A DNA stretch of 64,000 nt from Ilex aquifolium (lineage: Eukaryota; Streptophyta; Magnoliopsida; Aquifoliales; Aquifoliaceae). A program made the position numbers and the translations under genes. The stretch spans positions 17,508,045 to 17,572,044 of the forward strand of contig OX637404.1 of assembly GCA_951799425.1 (NCBI GenBank), written 5' to 3'. This document shows, piece after piece, positions 1-10,918 of this stretch. The stretch's first letter is position 1. Each line of letters opens with the position of its first letter. The notes under the pieces were generated by a model. It saw only the letters and a program-made list of their open reading frames with translations. It made no database searches and was not told the DNA's origin.

Positions 1-418
1 AGATACACTTTTGTAGCCCTAGATGTCTACTATCTACTGTAAAAATTTCAGATCAATTGGACTTAAGAATAAAAAGTTATGATCAAAATAGTAGACAGTG
101 TCCAAAATCCTTTATACCCAAATTTTCTCCAAAATGTGTTTTAACTCCAAATTCCTTCCTAACTTCTAATACACCCCATATCACCTCTCCCAAGGTTTTT
201 CGACCTTCCGGATTCAATGGAGAACTTATTTTGACCTAAAAATATTTAGAAACTTCCATAATCCCTCTTCTCAAGTTTACACACATTCGAAACTCAAACT
301 TCTCCATCCATTTGTCTCCCTAATATTTATTCCTACTATTAATACACATATCCCATTTTACTACAATGGTTTACTATATATCTATATACATATATAAAAT
401 AAAATACGGGGTGTTACA
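1..418 (+). mobile_element. LTR-like fragment, right end only
   Basis: AT-rich sequence with no believable gene. It ends at 412-418 in TGTTACA after a run of G, which resembles the right edge of plant Ty3 LTRs (TGT...ACA). The left part is outside the window, and no primer-binding site follows, so this is only a possible solo or truncated LTR. Confidence 0.25.
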
Positions 419-454
419 CTCTCTCTCTTCATCTACGCCTCACCCTTCATCTCA

Positions 455-701
455 AGATCACTTGAAAAAATTAGATCTACACTTGAAAAAATCAAATCTA
501 CACTTCAAAAAATCAAGCCGAATTAAGTAACCCAAGCCCAACTCGATTTTTAACCGGAAATCAGCCCGAACCCGAATTCAACCCAAGCCCGCCCGAATTA
601 AACTCGGGCAGTACTCGGGTTGAGGTAGGATTAGGGTTAAAGATTATATATCTTGGGTTGGGCTAGGGTTGACCTCTCAACCCACCCGAGTTGCACCCCT
701 A
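455..701. repeat. Short tandem repeat plus hAT-like terminus
   Basis: At 462-515 a unit of about 23 bp (CTTGAAAAAATYARATCTACA) is repeated two to three times. From about 530 the sequence is built of CCCGAA/CTCGGG words and stops at 701 in CACCCCTA. That is the reverse complement of the TAGGGGTG terminus of hAT elements elsewhere in this window. No matching left terminus was found, so the element looks truncated. Confidence 0.35.
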
Positions 702-741
702 GAAAATTATACTCTTTTACACGTTAAGTATTTTAATATTA

Positions 742-3700
742 CTAGTTGATGCACACTTGCGTTGCATATGCAACATTTCAAGTATTTAAAATTTTTCATT
801 CTTGTTGTAATATCTATTAGTTATTTTAATTTTTTGATCCTGATACAATAAGGGGTCCTCAATGTTGTACCCTAAAACAAAATGTGTGTTTGTCACAATT
901 TATAGACAAATTTTTTAACTCTTATGAGTTAATAGGGGGAACAATTTCTTAAACTATTATTTTAGTAAAGAGATATAAACCTTATTTAGCTAAATTACAA
1001 GTCTTTTTTTTTGCCAAAATCGCTTAACCAAAATTTTCACAATGAAAATATTCACAGTAAACAAGGACAATCAATATCTGAAATACACATATGACTCAAT
1101 AGCTAAACTTGCATAAGTTGAAAAAAATCAGAATTTGTCCAAATATTAAGAGATATCTTAATCCAAATATTTAATTAAATAACTTCATATAAAAAAATAA
1201 ATTTTTTTTTTTTAAAAAGGTCATATTGTAAATTCTGGCACAAGCATAAACAACAAAAGCAAAAATTAAAGTTGACTAGCAAAATGTAGATAACATATAA
1301 TAAGTAACAAAACAGCATAACCAGCCACACATACCCAAGAAAGAAAAAAAACAAAATGAAGCAAAAGGTGAGAAGGAGTGAGATTTTGACGTTAAACACG
1401 GAGGTTGAGAGAAGAATTTAGATGGAAAAATGATTTAGATCAAAAAATGATAAGATCTTATTCAACTAGTCAGTCCATAGTATTTACCACAAATGAGGGG
1501 AAAAAACTTCTTTAAATTTTTTTGAACAGTATCTTATTATGGGAAATTTTCACAGCTCACGAAAGCCAATTCCTCCATATATAATCATAGAAAGAAATTA
1601 ATATCATAGAGGACGACAGAGATATCTAAGAACTTCTTCCTCTCTCAACCCAATAAAGTAGATAACCAGTTCTAATCTAAGAAATATGAGTATGTCAATG
1701 AAGGTTTTCAATAAAATAAAACTTAGTATATGTTTGATTATATTTGTCCTAAAGCCTACTAATATCTATCTTCAGCAAAAGTTATGAGCTTGTACAGGTA
1801 GTAAGGTTTTTATGGACTATGATTACCATTTTTCTTTTCAAAAATGTCTTGCATGTCACATGCAACTTGAACTGATATCACCTGTGGGTTGTAGTGAACT
1901 TGCCAAGACATTCTGAAATTAGTTGACAATGAAAAATGAAAACTTCATATCTCGTGATCAAACAAGTCCATAATTTTTCTAGAATTTTAAGAATCAAGTT
2001 CATGTTAATCACATAGGAATCCCTACATACACAAGATAAAGAGATTCAAATAGCACATATGATTCAATTAAAAAAAAGGGATCACAAACAAATTTGCTAC
2101 GATACCAATAAACAAAAATAGAAAATGGAACTCACCCAGAAAGAGAGTTAACAGTAAACAAAGCAAGGACACACCAACTGATGATTGTGGAGGCAAAAAA
2201 AAAATGAAGTGATCAAAGAAATACACAAGAGTAGTTCAAGAGGCCTTGAGTACCAATATAAAATGCCAAGAAAACTGCAAGTGTTAGACAGTGTAAGCAT
2301 TGAATCATGTTAGAACAATCAATATCTACTTATCATAAAAGCCACTACTTGTATTACATTTAGCAAATTTCTCTTCTCTGATGAAGAAATGGACATAAAT
2401 CCTTCAGCGGTACTACAAAGAAAAGGTACAACGTACTAAACACCATTCCCAAAGGAAAAACAAAGATAAGTGAAATATGAATGACAAAAATTTGAAACTT
2501 ATCAGAATTGATATTCTAAGCACATTTGAAACCCCAATTGCTAATAAAATACCAAAAAATGAACCCAATTCTCACGAATTTCAGATCCAGTGCAGAACCC
2601 AAAACTATGTATATGTTATTTGGATATCACTTGACAAGTGCTTAAAGATGATCGGATCATTGCCAACCTTTATGTGGCAAACCATCTCTTTGCGATATAC
2701 ATGTGTATCATAAAAATATGCAATTTTGTGAATCTTTAGTAGGGGATTAATCATTGCGTGTGCAATTCTATTTTTTTTGGAATACAAGAATGTGATTGAC
2801 AAAAGAGAGATAAAATCAATACCGGTTGAACTCGGTCCTCTACATCTGTAGAGACATATGGCGAAGGAGAAGTGTTTGAGAGATGAACAGTGTAATTCTT
2901 GAAATTGTTTTAGTCCCCATTACTAACACTCTTAAGTTTGACAGATATATTCAATTGGTGTAAAAGTTAAATCAGTTGTAGGAGCTGTAAGGTCTAAAAC
3001 ATAAAGTTGAGGGTAATGCTTGTGTTGATGTGTCAACTTTTCATTGCTTAGAGAAAATTATTGTATTCTTACGGGGGTAAAAAGGTAAAATAAAAGTTTT
3101 GAGATATTGACAGTTTATATTAAAGCAATGTTATTATGACCTAATTTACTTGACTTAATTTGTTGACCTAATTTAGTAAGGCCTTTGGATTGACTATGTG
3201 CCCCATAAACATTGGAAGTTGGTGTTGTTCCAATGGTTCCACTGAAACCATATCATTAGATCAACCAATTAAGTCAGATTTTTAAGTCCAAATAACATTA
3301 TTCTTTATATTAGCAAAGATAGATATACTTTAACATGATGAACTTAGGACCCTTTGCATTAAAAATCGAACATATTTAACTCATGTAATCTAATTAGAGT
3401 GATGAACCAACTTTAGTTGCTACATCTCAGAAGCAGCCAAAGAAAAAATACAAGCAAAATTGGATGCTCGATGTCATCTCAATAAACTCCAGCATATAAC
3501 AAGTAAAACCCTTTCTTTTTCTCGTTTTCGCATAACGCCTCGAAAGGGAAAATACACAGATAGGAAGCTAGAGCAAAGTTTGCTTATATTCAACCTCCAT
3601 GGCAGAGACAGAAACTCACCCATCTCCCATTTGCTTTCAAGAAATCATGCATATCCCATTGACAGCACACATAAATTGATAAACAAGTAAATCCATAAAC

Positions 3701-4412
3701 TTGTGGTACACGATAAATCAGTTCAAATAACTTACTTCTAAAAAAAAAAGTACAATAGAATTATTTAATGCCAAACAAAAGAAGAAAAAGAAAAAAGAAT
3801 TATCATTGACAAAATGCAAAATTCATTGATTCAAGTTGCCAAAGGCATACACAAATAGTTTCTAAACCTTGAAAAGCATATGCCTTGGAGAATAACTTAA
3901 ACTTCCTAAAAATTCAGAGTATGTTAAAAGTACCTATATGCAAAGCAAGTACTCTATCTCCAAACCAAAGATTGGAATATATATGATCAACAAGGAATTA
4001 GGGCAACTTGTTCACCACTGTTCTAAACTCCCTATCTGAAAGAGATGTTCTTGCAATCCGATTCAACCCAGAGACCCCCAGAGCAATTAACTCTCGGCCA
4101 ATTAACTGAACACGCTACACATTCGTAAACTTGAATTGGGTTCTCTTTTTCTTCCCTTTTAAGAGGCGATACACTCCAGATGAGGAAGAAAAACATCTAT
4201 TATGGGAGACTAAGAGTCTTGATGCATTAGGACTAATTAATTCATATTATGTATTTAATTTAATTGTAGGAATTTAATTTAAAAGTAATAGTAGAGGAAA
4301 ATTGAAGAGGGAATATGAAAGGATGAGATATAAGGAGAGTTAGTTCTTTTATTAAGGTTATTTTTGTCAAACAATTTTTTTTCACTTTTGTTGACATTTA
4401 TGGTAGTATAGA
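742..4412 (-). mobile_element. Non-autonomous Helitron (Helitron-1)
   Basis: Read on the minus strand, the element starts at 4412 with TCTATACTAC and ends at 742 with CTAG followed by host T, and the base before it is A. This is the A|T insertion rule and the 5' TC / 3' CTRR ends of Helitrons. Just inside the 3' end is a degenerate hairpin (CATATGC aac GCAAGTG) that aligns with the better hairpin of the element at 7581-9299, so the two are one family. I recognise no Rep/helicase gene and no confident gene fragment in the 3.7 kb between. Several coding-looking stretches (for example near 4010-4140 on the minus strand) remain unidentified. The exact 5' edge rests on the TC motif alone. Confidence 0.6.
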
Positions 4413-4445
4413 TATGTGTTTGTGAAAAATAGAGCCCCAAAGTAA

Positions 4446-4526
4446 GGGTGTCAATTCGTATCGTGTTATAATTTTCATGTTATGTTATTTATTACCGTGT
4501 TATTTTTTAATTGTATCATTTTTGTT
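4446..4526. mobile_element. hAT-like left terminus
   Basis: TAAGGGTGTCAATTCGTATCGTG at the start closely resembles the terminus of the small hAT element at 48670. The matching right end was not found. This remnant is interrupted by the complete hAT MITE at 4535 and the TTA-flanked MITE at 4909. Confidence 0.35.
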
Positions 4527-4534
4527 TGTGTTTG

Positions 4535-4832
4535 TAAGAGTGTTAATCGAGCCGAACTTTGCAAGTTTGAGTCCGAGCCTGGCGAACTTATTTTTCAAAA
4601 CGAGCCTAAAAAATTTTTCAAGCTCAACTCGTTTAGAACTCGAGCCGTGCCCGAACCCGAGCCGAACTTGAGTAGCTCGGCTATTTTACATGTAAATGAG
4701 CTGAGTTTTGCGAGCTTTATTCAAGCTTTTTAGGCTCATTGTTCAAGCTCATCTCGTTTAGAACACGAGTGAAGCTCGAGCCGAATTTTATCTGAACTGA
4801 GCCCGAATAGCTCGTATCGATTAATACCCCTA
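4535..4832. mobile_element. hAT-type MITE, 298 bp
   Basis: A perfect 8-bp target duplication, TGTGTTTG, lies at 4527-4534 and 4833-4840. The ends form an imperfect inverted repeat (TAAGAGTGTTAATCGA on the left, TAGGGGTATTAATCGA on the right read inward). An 8-bp duplication and TAGGGGTG-like ends are diagnostic of hAT elements. The interior is rich in GAGCCGAAC / GCTCGAG words and has no gene. It is inserted in an older hAT-like remnant. Confidence 0.75.
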
Positions 4833-4908
4833 TGTGTTTGTTTCAATATTTATGTCAATAAAAAATTATTTAATTTTAAAGTAATATTTTTATTTACAAT
4901 ACTTGTTA

Positions 4909-5300
4909 GACAATCTCTAATCCTTACATTTTTTTAAACTCAAATTTAAATTTGAGTGAAAAACTTCTAAAAACCTTCTCTAATTATAGACTCATACACA
5001 TATCAAAATTAAGGAAGACTCATTTTTTTACTCAAATTAAGGGAGACTCATTTTTTTACTCAAATTAAGGGAGACTAAAATCCATATACAAATCTTTAAT
5101 GGTGAGATTTTACCCATCTTTAAAGATCCAATGGTCATATTTTCATCTTCTTTTAAATTTGAGTTTGTCCTCATTTAAATTTAGGTTTCTCTTTCTTTAA
5201 ATTTGAGTTTCTCTGTTGGAAAAGCCTATACCAAATCAAGTTTTTTACTTTTTTTTTTACTCAAATTTAGGTAAAATTTGGGTTTGCATTGGAGATGGTA
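4909..5300. mobile_element. Tourist/PIF-like MITE, 392 bp
   Basis: TTA flanks both sides (4906-4908 and 5301-5303). The terminal inverted repeat is imperfect, 11 of 15 (GACAATCTCTAATCC versus TACCATCTCCAATGC read inward). Subterminal TTTAAATTTGAGT words recur in both orientations, so the element could fold. It is non-coding. Confidence 0.55.
5010..5078. repeat. 28-bp direct tandem repeat inside the MITE
   Basis: The unit AAGGGAGACTCATTTTTTTA plus CTCAAATT occurs about two and a half times in a row with one or two differences. It has no coding role. Confidence 0.7.
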
Positions 5301-5303
5301 TTA

Positions 5304-5759
5304 ATCGTGTTATTCATGTCTAATCTTAATAAAAATAATTTATTATTCTTATTAATTGATCGTATCATTTTTGGGTTTCGTATCATCTCGTATTTGTGTC
5401 ATGTGGCTGTGTCAATGAGTAAAATTGAAAACCCAACCCTAAACCACCTCCTCCACCACCCTTACCCACCCACTAAATGTATAATTTCTAATTAGTCTTA
5501 TATTTAGGTATTGCTAATGGTAGGAGAGTATGTTACCAAAGATGGTATGAACAGAAAATTTCAAATTTTTTTGTGCTAAATTACAAATTTTACAAGATCA
5601 AATTACAACAATTAAAGATAAGATTGATACTAAAAAGTACTACTTTTGGGGGGCTAGTCACAAATTTAAAATGTTAGGATTGATCCTAAGTATCCGAGAA
5701 AAATTGTAATTTGAAAATGTTAGGATTGATACTAAACAATACTACTTTTGGACATTCAT
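5304..5759. other. Gene-free AT-rich stretch
   Basis: No gene is visible. A block of about 30 bp, GATTGATACTAAA...TACTACTTTTGG, occurs at 5621-5652 and again at 5723-5753, with a third partial copy between. The right part runs into the old LTR described separately. Confidence 0.5.
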
Positions 5760-6051
5760 TCCTCTTTAGTTACCTGAAAATACAAATTAAGGGGAAGGAT
5801 GAGCACACACGCCCAGTGAGTGGACACAAATATATAACATATAACAACGAAAAATATACTTCCTATATCAATAAATTCAATTCGTCAAAATAATTGAACA
5901 ATTTTATACGCCATCACATGTAAGCTTCCATATTTCTTGAGCAATCATCTCATAATACATCAATTCAATGTAGCAACCATTAAGGTTATAATTTTCGTTA
6001 CTCAAGTTATACCTGTCATACAAGCAATATCCACCACACAGGCTATATGAT

Positions 6052-7386
6052 TAGGGGTGTCAAACATGTCGGGTTAAACGGTTACGTGTCGGGTTAAACG
6101 GGTAACGGGTGAAAAACATGTAAACCCGTGTACAACACGTTTAATAAATAGGTAAAAAATCTAAACACGAACACGAACAGTTTAATAAACGGGTTACACG
6201 ACACGACTCGTTTAACACGTCTAATTTTAAACGTGTTGGGTTGGGTAAGGTCGGTTTAACACGGTAAACCACCCGTTTGACCCATTTACCTGTTTATTTA
6301 AAAAAATATATATAACTTTATAAAACTAACACAAATAAATGTGACATTTAAAGAATCACCAAATTCATATTACAAATCATAAATACAGTCCGAAATAACA
6401 CAAATCATCCCCATTTAATAGATCCAATAAACATTTTGAATGAAAAGAAATCATGAGAGGAACTTATGATTCATACACGAACACCAGAAGAAAATCAATC
6501 ATCACAATCCACTCTAAAGGTGTACACTAGATTCACATTTCAAAGTGGTAGCATTAGACAAGCAACTCCACATTGAGAAATAAGGACAAAGCTTGTGAGT
6601 TTCTAACATTATTGTGCCAGGTATGCACAGACTTGGGTTTATTGGAACAAGAAACGCATGTACAGTACTGCTTCTAAGGCAGCCACTATATTGTCTAAGA
6701 TCTGAGAAAACAAAGCATCCAACCCAAGAGATAGCATGCAAAAGCAAAGATCTAAGATGTATTGTCTAAGATCTGAGATCTAGTTAGACGAACTCTAGTT
6801 CAACGGGAAACGGTGAAGCATGTGGTCACTTGTCTAAGATCTGAGATGTATTGTCTAAGATCTGAGTTGTATTGACTCAGCCTGGCCCAAGAGTCCAAGA
6901 CACCAAGGCTCAACAAGGCTTCTACTTGTGGTCGAGAGAGAGAGAGAGATATAGAGAAAGATAGAGAGGAATAAGGCTTCTCCAAGGCGCAACAAGGCTT
7001 CTGCTGTCGACTGAGAGAGAGATAGAGAAAGAAAGAGAGAGAGAGAGAGAGGAGCAGAAGAGTGGTGGAGGCGCAACAAGGCTTCAGCCGTTCAGCGTAG
7101 AAAGATTAGGGTTAGGGAAAGATTATATATTTTTTGTGTGGCTGTCATTAAAAAAAAAAAAAATCTGATTAATTTTTTTAAAATATTTATTAATTTATTA
7201 TTATATTAATTTTATTTAAACGGGTAAACGGGTTGACATGTTTCACCCGAATACGACCCGTTTATTAAACGTGTTAAACGGGTCAACCCGTTTATCACCC
7301 GAACCCGTTAAGGTCTCACCCAAACTCGTTTAGTCCGTGTCGATTCATGTCAGTTAATCGTGTCGTGTTGGATTTTGACAGGCCTA
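6052..7386. mobile_element. Non-autonomous hAT element, 1335 bp
   Basis: Inverted ends TAGGGGTGTCAAAC and TAGGCCTGTCAAAA (read inward) are flanked by 8-bp duplications TATATGAT (6044-6051) and TATGTGAT (7387-7394), differing at one base. The outer 250 bp on each side is dense in AAACGGGT / CGTGTCG words and is shared with the element at 39791-40544. The middle holds an AG-rich microsatellite (about 6930-7055) and no transposase. Reading frames through the AG repeat are low-complexity and not genes. Confidence 0.75.
6930..7055. repeat. AG-rich microsatellite
   Basis: Runs of GAGAGA, interrupted by GATAGAGAAAG, inside the hAT element. Two copies of GGCGCAACAAGGCTTC flank it. Confidence 0.8.
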
Positions 7387-8112
7387 TATGTGATTGTCAT
7401 TAAGGCAATATTCACCACACATGCTATACGATTGCCATTAAGGCAAAATTCGCTATGCGGGTCATATATTTGTCATTAAAGTTATATTTGCCAATAAGGT
7501 CACTTAGCATAACCACAATACTAAACATAACATAACTTGGTCATCACCAGACAATAGTCTATACAGTCATTTATTAATGACTAGCAATGCACCACGTGCG
7601 TTGCACGTGAATAATTTTCTTACAAAATATTAATATTATGTATATGTGGTTTATCCAATTTCAAAGGTGTGTTTGAGAGAGAGATGGGGAAGGAGAGAGA
7701 GAAAATAAAAGGTTTTCAAACTGGATGGTGAGAGAGAAGCTAAAAGGTTTTCCAACTAGTTTGTATGGCAATCGGAGGATTTCAGTTCCGCTTTCTGAGA
7801 GAGAGAACTTGTTCAAAAACAAGATTAAACAAAAGAAGATTAAGAGACATAAATGATATCGCTGCCCATTTAGTTTCCCTAACGACAGACAATCATTTAG
7901 TGGAGAATAGGAAAAGGTGGAAAAATATATTACTATGTTATAAATCATAGTTACTACATAGTAGAAGAGTCATGGCCATCTCTCTACCTAATTTTCTTAA
8001 TTGTGAATAATAATTAATATCAATGTACATATATATTCTAATTTTTTTTATCAAATATGTACTTATAATTGTGATTTATAGTTATCTTATTCTATAGTTA
8101 TTCATTGAAATT

Positions 8113-8358
8113 GGTCCCTAAAATAGTCAATTCTTGTTTAAATGGTCTCTAACGTGACGGTTCATTAAGTTTTTTAACGGAAGTGACTACGTGTCATTCC
8201 GTCAGACAGCATCACGTGACTAGTACGTGATCATTTCTGTCAAAAACTTAACAGGCGGCCTGTGTATGGATCATTTAAACATTAACTAAATACTTTAAGA
8301 ACCAAATTGATACAATAAAGACCAAACTGTCAAATCATACATATTTCAGGGACTAAAA
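8113..8358. mobile_element. Small MITE with GGTCCCTAAAAT ends
   Basis: The inverted ends are GGTCCCTAAAAT on the left and AGTCCCTGAAAT on the right (read inward). The interior includes TAACGGAAGTGACTACGTG-type sequence common in plant MITEs of Mutator-like origin. A target duplication could not be fixed. A diverged relative may lie near 47360-47470. Confidence 0.45.
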
Positions 8359-8590
8359 GTGTTATTAACCTTAAATTATAATATATTACTCTATAATATA
8401 TATTTTAAAAGAATATTAAAATTCTAAAATTTAAGTTTTACTTAAAAATACACTATAATTGTTTTTTATATAAACTCTTAATAAAACATGAAAAAGTTAC
8501 ATTGATTGAAGAATTATGTTGATTTAACATAAATTATTTTAAAAAATACGCAAAACATTATTTTTTATCTTAAAAATAAAATAGTTGAAA

Positions 8591-9299
8591 TTTTGGATAA
8601 AAAAATACACATATGTAAGTATAATGTTATCTTTATATTTGAAATGAGTAATATTATATTGATGAAAATTTTGAAGATTTTTTTAACGTTTTATTGAAAA
8701 TTATAGTAATGCATATATTTTTTAAAAGTAATGTAGTCAATTAAAAAGTTTCATAGATACTGGTATTTATACATAATAAATAGAGAATTAAAATATATGT
8801 TAGGGATAATTTAGAGATTTAAACACATAAGTATATGATGGTAATTTAGATATTCAACTATAGAATGATAGTATGGTTTTTAAAATTCTTTAATAGTGAA
8901 TTAAAAAAATTTCATGTCAAGACAAAAGTTTCATTCTTTAATAGTAGTATAGATGGATAAAAAATACATATATATATGCATACTGTTATCATATTTGAAA
9001 AGAGTAATAAAATATTGATAGAGTTTTTGAACACTTTATTGAAATCTATAATGATGCACATATTTTTTCGAGGATAGCGAAGTTAATTAAAAAATTTCAT
9101 AGATATTGATATTTATATAAAGATAATAAAGAATTAAAAGAGATGTTTGAGGGTAATTTGAAAATTTAAATACATAAGGATGTAATTGTAATTTAGATAT
9201 TTGACTATGGAAAGATAGTATGATATTTAAAATTTTTTATGAGGGTAAAATAGTGAATGGAATTTTTTTCACTTAAGGTACTTTTATTAGTAGTATAGA
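8591..9299 (-). repeat. Tandem duplication of the Helitron 5' end
   Basis: About 360 bp at 8591-8953 is repeated, with many differences, at 8954-9299. Both copies finish on the right in ...TAGTAGTATAGA, so two candidate Helitron 5' ends exist, one at about 8952 and one at 9299. Landmarks shared by the copies are GGATAAAAAATACA near the left and TTTAATTTTCAT-like words near the middle. Confidence 0.55.
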
Positions 9300-9393
9300 T
9301 ATAGATATAGAATAGATAAATGACATTAGCCTTTAGGGCTATCTCCATTATCAAGATTACATAGCATAACTCTAATGTCATCACAACACCCTT

Positions 9394-10007
9394 TGATGAT
9401 GCACAAAATTGATTTGCACATCACCTGTCAATTAAGTAATATAAAATGTAGTAAAGTAGAGGGAGGAAGAAGACAAAGTTTATAGTGGTTCGGTCAAGGT
9501 GACCTACGTCCACTTAGAATGGCCAGGGTCACCAGGATTTGATTGACTCCGGTGTGGGGAGAGAGCAAATAATTACAATCTTAGAAAGAGAGAGAGGAGA
9601 GATTTGTCTGAATGAGTGTGATGCCCCCCAAGTGTTGGTGGGGCTTACAATTTATAATGCTTAGCATAGTAATTGAATAGCTAGTCTGGCGGTCATAACG
9701 GATCGGGGCAACTTTAATAGTAGTTAAATGGCTTGGCGACTTTTCCTTTCCTCAACGGGCAAGGAAGTTATGGTGCTCTCCAAAGGACATGGTCAAAGAT
9801 GAGGTGAGGGTTGACTCCTTCCAAGGCGGCGAGGGTGAGGCTCTTGGATGACCTTGCATGCTCCCTGCTGATGTAGTAGCTCCTTGAGCCTGATGAGCTT
9901 GACCGGGTTGACCACATTGGGCTGAATTTGCTGGACCTCTGGGAGTTGGGCTATAAACTCGGATCGGGCTTTATAACATGAGTTGGGCCCTTGGGCTTGG
10001 CCCATCA
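9394..10007 (-). repeat. 3' LTR of the Tat element
   Basis: 614 bp, TGATGATGCACAAAATTG on the left to GGCCCATCA on the right (plus-strand reading). It aligns end to end with 21885-22500. The differences cluster in the left 400 bp; the right 230 bp is nearly identical. Confidence 0.9.
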
Positions 10008-10019
10008 TTTGCCCCCCAA
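10008..10019 (-). other. Polypurine tract of the Tat element
   Basis: Read on the minus strand, TTGGGGGGCAAA directly abuts the 3' LTR (TGATGGGCC). This is the expected plus-strand primer for an LTR element transcribed on the minus strand. Confidence 0.75.
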
Positions 10020-10680
10020 TGCCTTGCGTCTAACGGAACTTTGGAAAGGAGGGCATTCAGTTTGAGTTTGAATTTTCGGCTGACCGGTATAACTGGAAAA
10101 ACTTCGAGAGGCCAAAACATCTTATTTTAGGCCTTTTTTGGACTTTTGGCAGCATCAATCACAGCCAAAAAGGCTGTGAGACTTGTAGGGCTCGTCGAGA
10201 GCTTCAATTTGACATATTATGGGCTTCATTTGAAGTAACAGAGTGAAAATTACGGTTAAAATAGCTAGCAGGGAGTTGGGTGCACGATTTTGGGCGAGCA
10301 GACTGCTTTTGGGCGAACACACAGTGTCATGGGCGAGCAGGTCACCTCCTGGGCGAGCAGGCAACTGGAATTTTTTTTTTTTTTTTTAAACTTCGGGAGG
10401 TCAAAACATCTATTTCTAGGCCTTTTTAGACCTTTTTTAAAAAACTCATTGCCAACGGGAATGAGTTTTGCTCAACTGGTCGAGAGCTTCGATTTTGACA
10501 TATAATACGCCCCGTTTGGAGTTACGGTCAAAATAGCCCTTTTTACATCTGAAAAAAATTTTATGTTTGGAGTTACGGTCAAAATAGCCCTTTTTACATC
10601 CGAAAACTTTTTTTTCTTTTTAGGAAATCCCTTTTGATTGGCGATTTCCTCTTTGGCCTCTTGTCTGTAGGACTCCATTA

Positions 10681-10805
10681 GCTATATAAACTCCTTCCTT
10701 CACTCCCCCCTTTTTCATTCTTGAAGAGCCCTTGGTTTTGAATTGGGCCTTTTTGCTTTTTCCTTCCTTCAATAGGATTTTAAAAACCCTAGGTATAAAT
10801 AGGGA
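10681..10805 (+). promoter_or_regulatory. TATA-like boxes upstream of the antisense gene
   Basis: CTATATAAAC at about 10682 and GGTATAAATAGGG at about 10792 lie 110-230 bp before the first ATG (10919) of the antisense gene. The second is followed by a CT-rich stretch typical of plant start regions. The promoter role is inferred from position and sequence only. Confidence 0.4.
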
Positions 10806-10918
10806 ACTTCTTCCCCATTTCATCCATTCCATATACTTTTGAGAGAGATAAAGAGAACTTTTCTTGAAAACCCTCCAAGGACAAAGGGGTGAGATTCTTG
10901 AACCCAACATTCAGAGCA

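Larger units (their letters stand above)
7581..9299 (-). mobile_element. Non-autonomous Helitron (Helitron-2), 1719 bp
   Basis: On the minus strand the element begins at 9299 with TCTATACTACTAATAAAAG and ends at 7581 with CTAG followed by host T (7580). The base before the 5' end is A (9300 read on the minus strand). Close to the 3' end is a strong hairpin, CACGTGC aac GCACGTG, at about 7593-7609. These are the three structural marks of Helitrons. No Rep/helicase is present. A small MITE (8113-8358) is inserted, and the 5' third is duplicated in tandem. Confidence 0.72.

Noticed and set aside
5008-5080. CRISPR-like direct repeats
   Set aside because: Contiguous 28-bp tandem units without unique spacers, in a plant genome.
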